A stretch of 5,696 bases of DNA, from the NCBI GenBank assembly GCA_021817875.1, contig JAKAFQ010000299.1, forward strand, positions 1 through 5,696, read 5' to 3'. Positions 1 through 5,491 of this stretch are shown one piece after another; positions within the stretch are counted from its first letter, which is position 1; every line of letters starts with the position of its first letter. This DNA comes from Pseudomonadota bacterium (lineage in GTDB: Bacteria > Pseudomonadota > Gammaproteobacteria > Steroidobacterales > Steroidobacteraceae). The notes under the pieces are model-generated. The model worked only from the letters and a program-made list of their open reading frames with translations. It was not told the DNA's origin and did not search any database. The translations under genes were made by a program, and so were the position numbers.

Positions 1-1
1 G

Positions 2-313
2 GCTTCGCTGCAGCATACCCTGGGCCTGCCGAACGGCGCGGCGCTCACCGCGCAGATCGACGGCAAATACCAGTCGAGATTCTATTTCGACATTTTCAAT
101 CATCCGGACACCTCGCAGCGCGCCTACGCCATGGGCGATGCCTCGCTGACCTATTTGCCGGAGAGCGGTCGATGGAGCGTGGAGGGCTACGTGCGCAATT
201 TCTCCAATGAGGTGGTGCTGGCGGATGCCGCGCGCAACCCGACGGCGGCGGGTAACAACTACGAGTTCCAGCCGCCGCGCACCTACGGCGTGCGTGTGAC
301 CGCGCATTTCTAG
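2..313 (+). CDS. TonB-dependent outer-membrane receptor, C-terminal fragment
   Basis: The frame is open from the first bases of the window to a TAG at 311-313, giving the last 103 residues of a larger protein whose start lies upstream. The fragment has the alternating polar/aromatic pattern of amphipathic beta-strands separated by short turns: a strand pair around residues 15-33, another around residues 44-74 (SLTYLPESGRWSVEGYVRN), and a last strand after FQPPRTYGVRVTAHF. The PPRTYGVR segment followed by a terminal phenylalanine is typical of the final barrel strand of TonB-dependent receptors, where the C-terminal aromatic residue is the signal for outer-membrane insertion. The role would be energised uptake of a substrate too large or too scarce for porins; here a plant glycoside or oligosaccharide is likely, judging from the neighbours. 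The plug domain and TonB box are outside the window, so substrate class cannot be read. The rhamnosidase gene follows after 71 bp with no convincing terminator, suggesting co-transcription. Confidence 0.88.
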   Translation, partial: ASLQHTLGLPNGAALTAQIDGKYQSRFYFDIFNHPDTSQRAYAMGDASLTYLPESGRWSVEGYVRNFSNEVVLADAARNPTAAGNNYEFQPPRTYGVRVTAHF

Positions 314-337
314 GCTGTGGCGGGCGCGAACGAAACG

Positions 338-366
338 CCGGTGCCGCTCATGAGGAGCGTTGCCGG
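338..366 (+). repeat. Imperfect hairpin in the receptor-rhamnosidase gap
   Basis: CGCTC (345-349) pairs with GAGCG (355-359) around a 5-nt loop. The stem can be extended with bulges by CCG/GC at 338-344 and GC/CGG at 362-366. The 3' side touches the GGAGGT ribosome-binding motif (365-370). There is no T-run, so it is not a good intrinsic terminator; it might attenuate or modulate translation of the next gene, or stabilise the upstream message. Confidence 0.25.
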
Positions 367-385
367 AGGTCATGTGAGCCGGTAG
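350..385 (+). other. Possible 11-codon leader ORF overlapping the rhamnosidase start
   Basis: An ATG at 350 opens an 11-codon frame (MRSVAGGHVSR) that ends with TAG at 383-385. Its last base is the first base of the GTG start of the rhamnosidase, a TAGTG stop-start overlap. No clear Shine-Dalgarno precedes the ATG. If translated, it could couple ribosomes to the downstream GTG, whose own GGAGGT motif is unusually distant. It may equally be chance. Confidence 0.2.
365..370 (+). promoter_or_regulatory. Ribosome-binding site for the rhamnosidase
   Basis: GGAGGT is a strong anti-16S match but lies 14 nt before the GTG at 385, longer than the usual 5-9 nt. The only ATG closer to it (372) is followed at once by TGA. 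The next start that keeps the twin-arginine signal in frame is the GTG at 385, so this is taken as its ribosome-binding site. Confidence 0.5.
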
Positions 386-2976
386 TGGGCACGAACCGGC
401 GGACGGTGCTGCAGGCGCTGGCGGCCGGCGGGCTGAGCGTCAGTCTGGCCGCCGTGGCCCGCACCGGCAGACGCTGGCGGGCGGCACTCGCGACTGGTCG
501 ATGGACGGAAGACTCGCCAGCCCGCAGCGTGATCGGACCGCAGAGGGTGCATGTCCTCACAGGGAAGGTGCGCAACCCGGACGGCCTGGTGCGCCCGGGC
601 ACGACGGTCGTCACGGTCGCCGAGGACGGGCCTGCGACCGTGGTGCTCGATTACGGCCGGATCGTCGGGGGCCGTCCGCTGTTCGAGGTGCTCGACTCGA
701 CAGGGGAGGTCCGGCTGCGGTCGATCTACTCTCAGGCATTGCCGTGGTTGTTTCCGGATGGGGACGGGCCGGCGCCGGGTAAACCGGGGGCAACCGCCGC
801 GGCACCCAAGGAGGTGTCCTTCGTGGGGTGCGCCGGCGCGGCGGATCTGTCGCGGGTGGAGTGGATCCCGCTGCGCAAGGGCCGGATTCTCAACAGGCTG
901 ATCCAGGGCGGGCAGAGATTCCAGGCGCTGCAGTTCACCGGCCGCGGAACGGTTTCGCTGCGTCGTGTCGGCCTGCTGCCGACGTTCCGCCAGGAGCGCG
1001 CCGGGGGCAACCAGGGGAGTTTCGAGTGCAGCGACGCCGCGCTCACCGAGATCTGGTCGCTCGGCGCGTATGCCCTCGATGTCGCCTCGCTGCCGGCCGG
1101 CGCCCTGCCGCCGATCTGGCAGATCGGCCCCGACGGGGCGACGGTCTGGGGCGATACCTATACCGGGTATCAGCGGGGGCTGGGCTGGACGGATTACACG
1201 GTTCGCTTCAAGGTGCGGATCGATGCGAACGAGGCGTCCTGGCTGGTTCGCGCGCAGTTGCCGGACGGCATTCGCTGCGTGCTCTGCGCTCGCAACGACA
1301 CCCTGACGCAGAGCGCGCCGAATACGCTGCGCATCTATGTGCAATTCACCCAGCAGTTGATTCTGACGATTCGTCTGCCGTTCGTCATCCGGGAGCATGA
1401 ATGGTACGCGATCGAAACGACGGTGCGCGGTCGCGCCGCCCGGGTGAGCATCGGCGGTGTCGCGGTCGCATCCTTCGAGATTCCCGCCGAGGGTGGATTC
1501 TGGGGAAACACGTCCGCGGGGTGGGTGGCGCTCGCCAACGCCAGCGGCGCGCTGGCGACCTTCCGCGATCTCGAGGTGCGGGCGCCGGACGGCGCCGTGC
1601 TGCTCGATACACCGCTCACCGATGCGGCGATTCTCGATGAGTTTCTCGCCGGAACGAATCCGGTGCCGACGATCGTGGACGGGGCGACCCGCGATCGCCA
1701 GCTGTTTACGGGCGATCTGGGGGTCGCCGCCGACACGCTGTTGTACAGCAATCATGATCTTGCCTTCCTCAGCGGCAGCATCGGCCTGTTCTCACGCTAT
1801 CAGAGGCCGGATGGCGCCATAGCGACCTCGATACCGCCCCAGGCGAATCCGCGCCGGACCCCGGGCAACGCCTTCGTGCCGGGAATCCCGGATTACACCG
1901 TGCAACACGTATCGACGATTCATGCGTACTGGTGGCATACGGGCGATGAGGCTTTCCTGAAGGCGCAATGGCCGGTCGTGGTGCGCGTGCTCGAGTATCT
2001 GCGGCGGAACGTCGATCCCGCCATGGGGTTGTTCGCACCGCGGGGGCCGGGGCCGGCCGCAGAGCGCGTGGCGGAGGCGCTACCGAACATCCATTACTAC
2101 GGTGCATTGGGGCAGGCCGCGCAGATGGCGCTCGCCGTCGGAGAGGCTGGCCGGGCGGAATCGCTGAGGGTCGATGCCGTGCGGTTGCGCGCGGCGATCA
2201 ATCGTCATTTGTTCAATGATGGGCTCGGTCTGTACGGTGCCGCTGTCGGGGATCTGCAGACCATTTCCGAGCACGCGAACGCCTATGCCGTGCTGTACGG
2301 CGTGGCGGACAGGGAACGCGTCCCGGAGTTGCTGGCGCGCCTCGCCGCGGCGCTGCACGCGCCCGCGGGACCGATGCGCGGCACTGCTGCGAATGAGCGC
2401 ATCGTCAGTCCCTACACGGCCGGCTACGAGGTGCGGGCGCGTCTGGCGGTGGGCGACACGTCAGCTGCCCTGGACCTGATCCGGCGGGCATGGGCTCCCA
2501 TGCGCCGAGGCGGCGAGTACTACAGCGGTGCGACCTGGGAATACGTGGGGCTCGATGGGCGGCCCGGCCTCGGTAGCGGCACCAGCCTGGCACACCCCTG
2601 GTCGAGTGGACCGACCAGCGCGCTCTCGGCCTATGTGCTGGGGGTCCGTCCGCTGGCGCCCGGATTCGTGACCTGGCTGGTCGAGCCGCAGTTGACGGGT
2701 CTGCGCTGGGCGCGGGGCGCCGTGCCGACACCGCGAGGGCCGCTGCGGGTGCGCTGGAGGCGGGAAGGAAAGCGCCTGGCGCTGCGGGTGAGGGCGCCCG
2801 TTGGAACCCGGGGGTTCGTGGGACTGCCCGTCGCGGGTTCGGCCGATCGGATCGTTCTCGATGGTCGGCGGCAGATGGCGAGCGTGACGCCGGAAGGGCA
2901 TGGCGTGTTGCCCGGTTACCGATACGTCGGGCCGCTCGGTGGCGGCGTGCATGAGATCGCCGTCTACCCAGGATAA
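385..2976 (+). CDS. Tat-exported GH78-type alpha-L-rhamnosidase with inserted lectin-like domain
   Basis: Predicted to hydrolyse terminal alpha-L-rhamnose from plant glycosides or polysaccharides, in the periplasm or outside. The GTG start at 385 gives a twin-arginine signal: R5-R6 followed by a hydrophobic stretch to about A25 (possible cleavage after AVA). Residues about 55-235 look like the N-terminal beta domains. About 240-412 form a concanavalin/LamG-like beta-sandwich (GWTDYTVRFKVRI near 267, then WYAIET, FRDLEV at 393-398). From about 413 runs the (alpha/alpha)6 catalytic barrel with the motif DGATRDRQLFTGD at 432-444. D432, D437 and D444 align with the GH78 positions Asp/Glu/Asp of BsRhaB (D567, E572, D579), so the usual glutamate is aspartate here. 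The second catalytic glutamate is probably E719 in GATWEY, followed by SLAHPWSSGPTSAL (734-747) and a C-terminal beta-sandwich. The DGAxRDR motif and embedded sandwich recall the fungal/actinobacterial branch of GH78. Substrate is not provable; a relative acting on another sugar is possible. Confidence 0.85.
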   Translation: MGTNRRTVLQALAAGGLSVSLAAVARTGRRWRAALATGRWTEDSPARSVIGPQRVHVLTGKVRNPDGLVRPGTTVVTVAEDGPATVVLDYGRIVGGRPLFEVLDSTGEVRLRSIYSQALPWLFPDGDGPAPGKPGATAAAPKEVSFVGCAGAADLSRVEWIPLRKGRILNRLIQGGQRFQALQFTGRGTVSLRRVGLLPTFRQERAGGNQGSFECSDAALTEIWSLGAYALDVASLPAGALPPIWQIGPDGATVWGDTYTGYQRGLGWTDYTVRFKVRIDANEASWLVRAQLPDGIRCVLCARNDTLTQSAPNTLRIYVQFTQQLILTIRLPFVIREHEWYAIETTVRGRAARVSIGGVAVASFEIPAEGGFWGNTSAGWVALANASGALATFRDLEVRAPDGAVLLDTPLTDAAILDEFLAGTNPVPTIVDGATRDRQLFTGDLGVAADTLLYSNHDLAFLSGSIGLFSRYQRPDGAIATSIPPQANPRRTPGNAFVPGIPDYTVQHVSTIHAYWWHTGDEAFLKAQWPVVVRVLEYLRRNVDPAMGLFAPRGPGPAAERVAEALPNIHYYGALGQAAQMALAVGEAGRAESLRVDAVRLRAAINRHLFNDGLGLYGAAVGDLQTISEHANAYAVLYGVADRERVPELLARLAAALHAPAGPMRGTAANERIVSPYTAGYEVRARLAVGDTSAALDLIRRAWAPMRRGGEYYSGATWEYVGLDGRPGLGSGTSLAHPWSSGPTSALSAYVLGVRPLAPGFVTWLVEPQLTGLRWARGAVPTPRGPLRVRWRREGKRLALRVRAPVGTRGFVGLPVAGSADRIVLDGRRQMASVTPEGHGVLPGYRYVGPLGGGVHEIAVYPG

Positions 2977-2978
2977 CT

Positions 2979-2991
2979 TTTATACTGTAAA
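2979..2991. promoter_or_regulatory. AT-rich palindrome after the rhamnosidase stop
   Basis: TTTATACTGTAAA is an odd palindrome in which 5 of 6 base pairs match around a central C, starting 2 nt after the TAA stop. It sits in an AT-rich patch (about 2973-2994) within very GC-rich DNA and contains TATACT (2981-2986), a good -10 hexamer. No matching -35 is seen 17 nt upstream. It could be an operator or an activator-dependent promoter for the downstream repressor gene. Confidence 0.3.
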
Positions 2992-3006
2992 TGTGCTGGC
3001 CCGGAA

Positions 3007-3041
3007 GCGGGGCGTAACGTGCTCCCAGGGCGGTGCCCCGC
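3007..3041 (+). repeat. GC hairpin with 7-bp perfect arms
   Basis: GCGGGGC (3007-3013) and GCCCCGC (3035-3041) are exact reverse complements separated by 21 nt. The position, about 30 nt after the rhamnosidase stop, fits a 3'-end structure that protects or ends the upstream transcript. No T-run follows and the loop is long, so it is not a textbook intrinsic terminator. Confidence 0.3.
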
Positions 3042-3136
3042 GCACGGGAGGGCCGTGGTGCGTTCGGGAGCTGCGTTTTGTCGCGGTCTTTCGGCCATGC
3101 CCGTGCAGCGGCGCACCGCTTCGTCCGGGGCCCGTC

Positions 3137-3166
3137 TTGGCTGTCGCTCGATTTATCGATTAGAGT
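3137..3166 (+). promoter_or_regulatory. Probable promoter of the TetR-family gene
   Basis: TTGGCT (3137-3142) resembles a -35 box (4 of 6) and TAGAGT (3161-3166) a -10 box (4 of 6), spaced 18 bp; TTAGAG at 3160-3165 would give 17 bp. The start codon at 3187 lies about 20 nt after the -10, giving a very short leader. This agrees with the lack of a clear Shine-Dalgarno before 3187. Confidence 0.4.
3148..3159. promoter_or_regulatory. Candidate operator in the TetR promoter spacer
   Basis: TCGAT-TT-ATCGA is an inverted repeat with perfect 5-bp arms, placed between the proposed -35 and -10 boxes. A palindrome inside the spacer of its own promoter is the usual arrangement for autorepression by TetR-family proteins. 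It is short for a TetR operator, so the true site may extend beyond it with weaker symmetry. Confidence 0.35.
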
Positions 3167-3186
3167 GCGGGCCTCGTTTTGACTGG

Positions 3187-3861
3187 ATGCCCATTTTGGA
3201 CACCACCCCGCACGCTCGAACCCCGAAGCAGCGCCGCAGCCGGGAATCATACGAACGTATGATCGAAGGGGCAGTGGAGATTCTGCGCGAAAAAGGCCTG
3301 GAAGGGTTGACCCTGTCCGAGGTCAGCCGGCGCTCTCACGTGTCCATCGGTTCGATCTATTGCCGCGTGCAGTCCAAGGAGCATCTGCTGCGGGAGGTCC
3401 AGGCACGCGTCCTGCGGGAAATGGAACATGAATTCGCCATGCTGGTGAACCGTGTGCGCCGGCGCATGCTGCCGCTGCGCGAGCTGGTTCCGGTCCTGGT
3501 GCGAGAGCTGGCGCTGTACCTGCGGCGTCACGCGGTTCTCCTCAACTCCTTCATGCAGCAGGCGCAGCGGGACGATCACATGGCCGTCGAAGGACGTCGC
3601 AGCTATTCTCAGGCGATGCTCGACTTCAAGCTGCTGCTGCTCGAGCACCAGGCGGAATTCGGCCACCCGGATCCCGAGCGGGCCACGTCGGCCTGTTTCA
3701 TCATCGTTTACGGCACGCTGGCGCGTTATCTCGGGCTGGGGGCGATTCCCGGTGAGCATTCCGGAGCCGGCGAGGGCGACTGGAAGCAACTGGTCGAAGA
3801 CCTCGGTCTGATGGCCCTGGCGTTCCTCACCGCCCGGCAACCCATCCACGCCGGGCGCTGA
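3187..3861 (+). CDS. TetR/AcrR-family transcriptional repressor
   Basis: A 224-residue protein, a normal length for this family. Residues about 19-68 are the N-terminal DNA-binding domain: a first helix (SYERMIEGAVEILREKG), then helix-turn-helix LTLSEVSRRSHVSIGSIYCRVQSKEHLL at 41-68, the classic pattern in which IYYHFKSKEELL is replaced by IYCRVQSKEHLL. The rest is the helical ligand-binding and dimerisation domain, which is not diagnostic of the inducer. The frame is open further upstream to a GTG at 3019, but that extension is low-complexity and Arg-rich and would swallow the promoter, so the ATG at 3187 is chosen. It lies between the rhamnosidase and the deglycosidase pair and is flanked on both sides by palindromes, so it probably represses itself and/or the downstream pair. 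Release by the glycoside or its phenolic aglycone is an inference from context. Confidence 0.9.
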   Translation: MPILDTTPHARTPKQRRSRESYERMIEGAVEILREKGLEGLTLSEVSRRSHVSIGSIYCRVQSKEHLLREVQARVLREMEHEFAMLVNRVRRRMLPLRELVPVLVRELALYLRRHAVLLNSFMQQAQRDDHMAVEGRRSYSQAMLDFKLLLLEHQAEFGHPDPERATSACFIIVYGTLARYLGLGAIPGEHSGAGEGDWKQLVEDLGLMALAFLTARQPIHAGR

Positions 3862-3885
3862 GCCGGCCGCGCAAAGCGGTACGGC
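3862..3885 (+). terminator. Hairpin directly after the TetR gene, possible terminator
   Basis: Immediately after the TGA, GCCG (3862-3865) and CCGC (3867-3870) pair with GCGG (3876-3879) and CGGC (3882-3885) around a 5-nt loop, with a small internal bulge. There is no U-tract after it, so it may depend on Rho or only stabilise the message end. Confidence 0.3.
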
Positions 3886-3897
3886 ACACCCTCTCAT

Positions 3898-3913
3898 CGG
3901 GGCCGGTGCCCCG
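3898..3913 (+). terminator. 6-bp GC hairpin with tetraloop, possible terminator
   Basis: CGGGGC (3898-3903) pairs perfectly with GCCCCG (3908-3913) around CGGT, followed by GGAATTTCC, a weak T-rich stretch. Together with the hairpin at 3862-3885 it could end the repressor transcript before the deglycosidase promoter. The U-tract is too short for a confident intrinsic terminator. Confidence 0.35.
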
Positions 3914-3923
3914 GAATTTCCGG
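3911..3923. repeat. 13-bp perfect-arm palindrome
   Basis: CCGGAA-T-TTCCGG has exact 6-bp arms around a single base and overlaps the 3' arm of the preceding hairpin. It could form an alternative stem on that side or be a protein-binding site. It lies about 45 bp upstream of the proposed -35 of the deglycosidase operon. Confidence 0.3.
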
Positions 3924-3968
3924 CTGCAGCCCTCGTGGGCGTACCTCCCGGACTGCGTCGCGCGCGGC

Positions 3969-3997
3969 TTGACGCCGCGATCCCATGCTGCTACGTT
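3969..3997 (+). promoter_or_regulatory. Possible promoter of the C-glycoside deglycosidase genes
   Basis: TTGACG (3969-3974) matches the -35 consensus at 5 of 6 positions. At 17 bp spacing, TACGTT (3992-3997) is a weak -10 (3 of 6). The -35 lies in the loop of a 6-bp inverted repeat, CGCGGC (3963-3968) with GCCGCG (3974-3979). Transcription would start near 4004, just upstream of or inside the palindrome at 4007-4020. The alternative -10 TATTTT (4020-4025) lacks a good -35. Confidence 0.35.
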
Positions 3998-4006
3998 TCT
4001 GGCTTC

Positions 4007-4020
4007 AGAATGCTCATTCT
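4007..4020. promoter_or_regulatory. Perfect 14-bp palindrome, candidate operator
   Basis: AGAATG-CT-CATTCT has exact 6-bp arms around two bases. It lies 17 bp before the TTG start of the beta subunit, at about the expected transcription start and next to its ribosome-binding site, where a bound repressor would block transcription. GAATG/CATTC half-sites occur in operators of some TetR proteins (for example Bacillus FadR), so the neighbouring TetR protein is the natural candidate, although its own promoter carries a different palindrome. Confidence 0.5.
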
Positions 4021-4025
4021 ATTTT

Positions 4026-4030
4026 AGGGG
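4026..4030 (+). promoter_or_regulatory. Ribosome-binding site supporting the TTG start
   Basis: AGGGG at 4026-4030 is a purine-rich Shine-Dalgarno-like motif 7 nt before TTG at 4038. This optimal spacing is the main reason for choosing the TTG over the GTG at 3906. Confidence 0.5.
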
Positions 4031-4037
4031 CGGTGTC

Positions 4038-4424
4038 TTGGAAAACAACTTCAGCCGCAGCTTGATCTGCCCAGATGAAGTCAAGTGCGCGCACGGCAGG
4101 CTGGAACTCGGAATCCGCCTGCCGTGGTATCGGTCGCTGCCGCTTTCGGTCGTCGAGCTCGGTGAGCTGGTGATCGACGCTCAGGTCATTCCACATCAGA
4201 ACGTGAGTCTCGAGATCAACGGACACGAGCATGGCCTCGATGAGTTGGGGGAACTCACCGGAGAGTTCTGGTACGTGCTCGACTCCGCGCGGCTTCGCCT
4301 GCCCTATGACCTGGACCCCCGGCAGCCCCACACGATTACCCTGACGCTCAATCTCTATCCGCCCTATATCCCGGGTCTCACCTGGGTCACCCGCGGTTCC
4401 CTTGCGCTCGAGGCGAAGCGATGA
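4038..4424 (+). CDS. C-glycoside deglycosidase beta subunit (DUF6379 family)
   Basis: A 128-residue cytoplasmic beta-sandwich protein with no signal peptide. The pattern GIRLPWYRSLPLSVVELGELVIDAQ (residues 25-49), then FWYVLDSARLRLP (77-89) and QPHTITLTLNLYPPYIPG (96-113), fits the small subunit of C-glycoside deglycosidases (the DgpB/CarB/DfgB type), usually about 130-150 residues. In that family this subunit packs against the TIM-barrel subunit and is needed for activity; together they cleave the sugar-to-aglycone C-C bond of 3-oxidised C-glycosides such as puerarin, carminic acid or C-glucosyl flavones. Start: the open frame extends upstream to GTG 3906, but those residues look like translated intergenic DNA. 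TTG 4038 has a well-spaced AGGGG and starts just before the conserved region. The stop overlaps the next start as ATGA, so the two subunits are translationally coupled. Recognition is from memory of the family pattern, so the exact substrate is open. Confidence 0.75.
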   Translation: MENNFSRSLICPDEVKCAHGRLELGIRLPWYRSLPLSVVELGELVIDAQVIPHQNVSLEINGHEHGLDELGELTGEFWYVLDSARLRLPYDLDPRQPHTITLTLNLYPPYIPGLTWVTRGSLALEAKR

Positions 4425-5425
4425 ACGCTCCATCCACTCCGGGCGGGCTGAAGCTCGGCACGACCCTGTACAGTTTCACCGTCGCGTTTCATTCCCGGCA
4501 GGCGAGTCTCGATCAGCTCATCGCCAAGGTTGCCGAGCTCGGCGTCGGGCCGGGGATCGAGCTGGTGGGCTTTCAGAGCATCCGGGGATTCCCGGCCGTC
4601 AGCGACTCGTTCGCCGGGCATTTCCGCGAGCTCATGGCGCGGTACCAACTCGAGCCCTCCTGCCTGTCCATCAACGCCGATACCGCGATCCGCCGCGGTC
4701 AGATGATGACCCCCGAGGAGGCTGCGCGTTATCTCGAGCCGCAGATCCGCGCCGCGGCCAAGCTGGGCTTTCCGGTGGTGAAGTCGCAGTTCGCCGCGCC
4801 CGCCGAATCGATGCGGTTGCTCCTGCCGCTGATCGAGCAGCTTGGAATCAAAGTCGGTCCGGAAATCCACGCGCCGCTCGGTGTCGACTCGCCGCCGGTG
4901 CTGGCGTATCGCGAGCTGTATGCGCAGCTCAACTCACCGCTGCTCGGCTTCGTGCCCGATTTCGGCACCTGTGCCCGGACCCTGCCGGCGAGCTATCTCG
5001 ACACCCTGCGCCGCCGGGGCATCGAGGAGCGGGCGCTCGATCTCGCCGTGTCGATCTGGAAGGGGCCGGAAAGCCCGCAGTGGAAGCGCGATGAGTTCAA
5101 TCGCCGCGCCGCCGAGCTGAAGGTCGAATCGACCAAGGCGAGCGCCCTGTCGGTGATGTTCAGCATGCTGAGTCCGCATAAACCGGAGTCGTGGCTGGAA
5201 ATCATGCCGCAGATCATTCATCTGCACGGCAAGTTTTATGATTTCGACGCCGCGGGCTACGAAAGCAGCATTCCCTACGAGGACATCCTGCCGCTGTTCG
5301 TGAAGGCGGGGTATCGGGGTTACATGTCGAGCGAGTGGGAAGGTCATCTGTACGCCTGGGAGCCGGGCTACGAGCAGGTGCGCCAGCATCATGCGCTCTG
5401 CCGACGCATCCTCGCCGGGCTGTAG
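4421..5425 (+). CDS. C-glycoside deglycosidase alpha subunit, TIM-barrel isomerase fold
   Basis: A 334-residue cytoplasmic protein of the sugar phosphate isomerase/epimerase (xylose isomerase-like, AP-endonuclease 2) fold. It begins LGTTLYSFTVAFHSRQASLDQLIAKVAELGVGPGIELVG, the typical first strand and helices. The four likely divalent-metal ligands are in their expected strand ends: E148 in PEIHAP, D180 in VPDFGTC, H267 in IIHLHGKF, and E305 in SSEWEGH (E307 is an alternative). H150 is a candidate for the acid-base residue. The HLHGKFY segment and the adjacent DUF6379 gene separate it from hydroxypyruvate isomerases and inosose dehydratases and match the catalytic subunit of C-glycoside deglycosidases (DgpC/CarC/DfgA type), which abstract the proton next to the 3-keto group and eliminate the aglycone. 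The start at 4421 overlaps the upstream stop (ATGA), with GAGG at 4410-4413 as ribosome-binding site. A lyase acting on 3-keto O-glycosides is a real alternative, since related pairs exist. Confidence 0.8.
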   Translation: MNAPSTPGGLKLGTTLYSFTVAFHSRQASLDQLIAKVAELGVGPGIELVGFQSIRGFPAVSDSFAGHFRELMARYQLEPSCLSINADTAIRRGQMMTPEEAARYLEPQIRAAAKLGFPVVKSQFAAPAESMRLLLPLIEQLGIKVGPEIHAPLGVDSPPVLAYRELYAQLNSPLLGFVPDFGTCARTLPASYLDTLRRRGIEERALDLAVSIWKGPESPQWKRDEFNRRAAELKVESTKASALSVMFSMLSPHKPESWLEIMPQIIHLHGKFYDFDAAGYESSIPYEDILPLFVKAGYRGYMSSEWEGHLYAWEPGYEQVRQHHALCRRILAGL

Positions 5426-5491
5426 ATCGCCGATCGACGCGCCGCCGGCTGCGGCAGGTTCGGCCCCGCCAAGACCTATCGACGGTATTGC
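5426..5491. other. Short gap before the GH43-like gene
   Basis: Sixty-six bases with one small GC hairpin: GCCGC (5441-5445) with GCGGC (5451-5455) around five bases and no T-run. No convincing promoter or strong ribosome-binding site is seen. The next gene is therefore probably read from the same transcript as the deglycosidase subunits. Confidence 0.4.

Noticed and set aside
370..1755. 461-residue open frame on the minus strand
   Set aside because: It lies opposite the rhamnosidase, whose domains and catalytic motifs are clear. The product is Arg/Pro-rich low-complexity sequence typical of antisense frames in GC-rich genes.
3019..3186. N-terminal extension of the TetR protein from a GTG at 3019
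   Set aside because: The added 56 residues are Arg/Cys-rich and unlike TetR N-termini. The extension would cover the proposed promoter and operator, and the ATG at 3187 gives a normal family length.
2405..3250. 281-residue minus-strand frame across the rhamnosidase end and the intergenic region
   Set aside because: Composition is Ala/Arg/Pro-rich without recognisable domain, and it overlaps both the rhamnosidase C-terminal domain and the TetR promoter region.
3247..3897. 216-residue minus-strand frame opposite the TetR gene
   Set aside because: It mirrors the TetR coding frame, whose helix-turn-helix is unmistakable. No domain is visible in the reverse product.
3906..4037. N-terminal extension of the beta subunit from a GTG at 3906
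   Set aside because: The 44 extra residues run through inverted repeats and a promoter-like region. TTG at 4038 has a well-placed AGGGG and gives the usual subunit length.
4421..5425. Reading the TIM barrel as a xylose isomerase, hydroxypyruvate isomerase or inosose dehydratase
   Set aside because: The fold and metal ligands are shared, but the overlapping DUF6379-type partner and the HLHGKFY region favour the deglycosidase alpha subunit.
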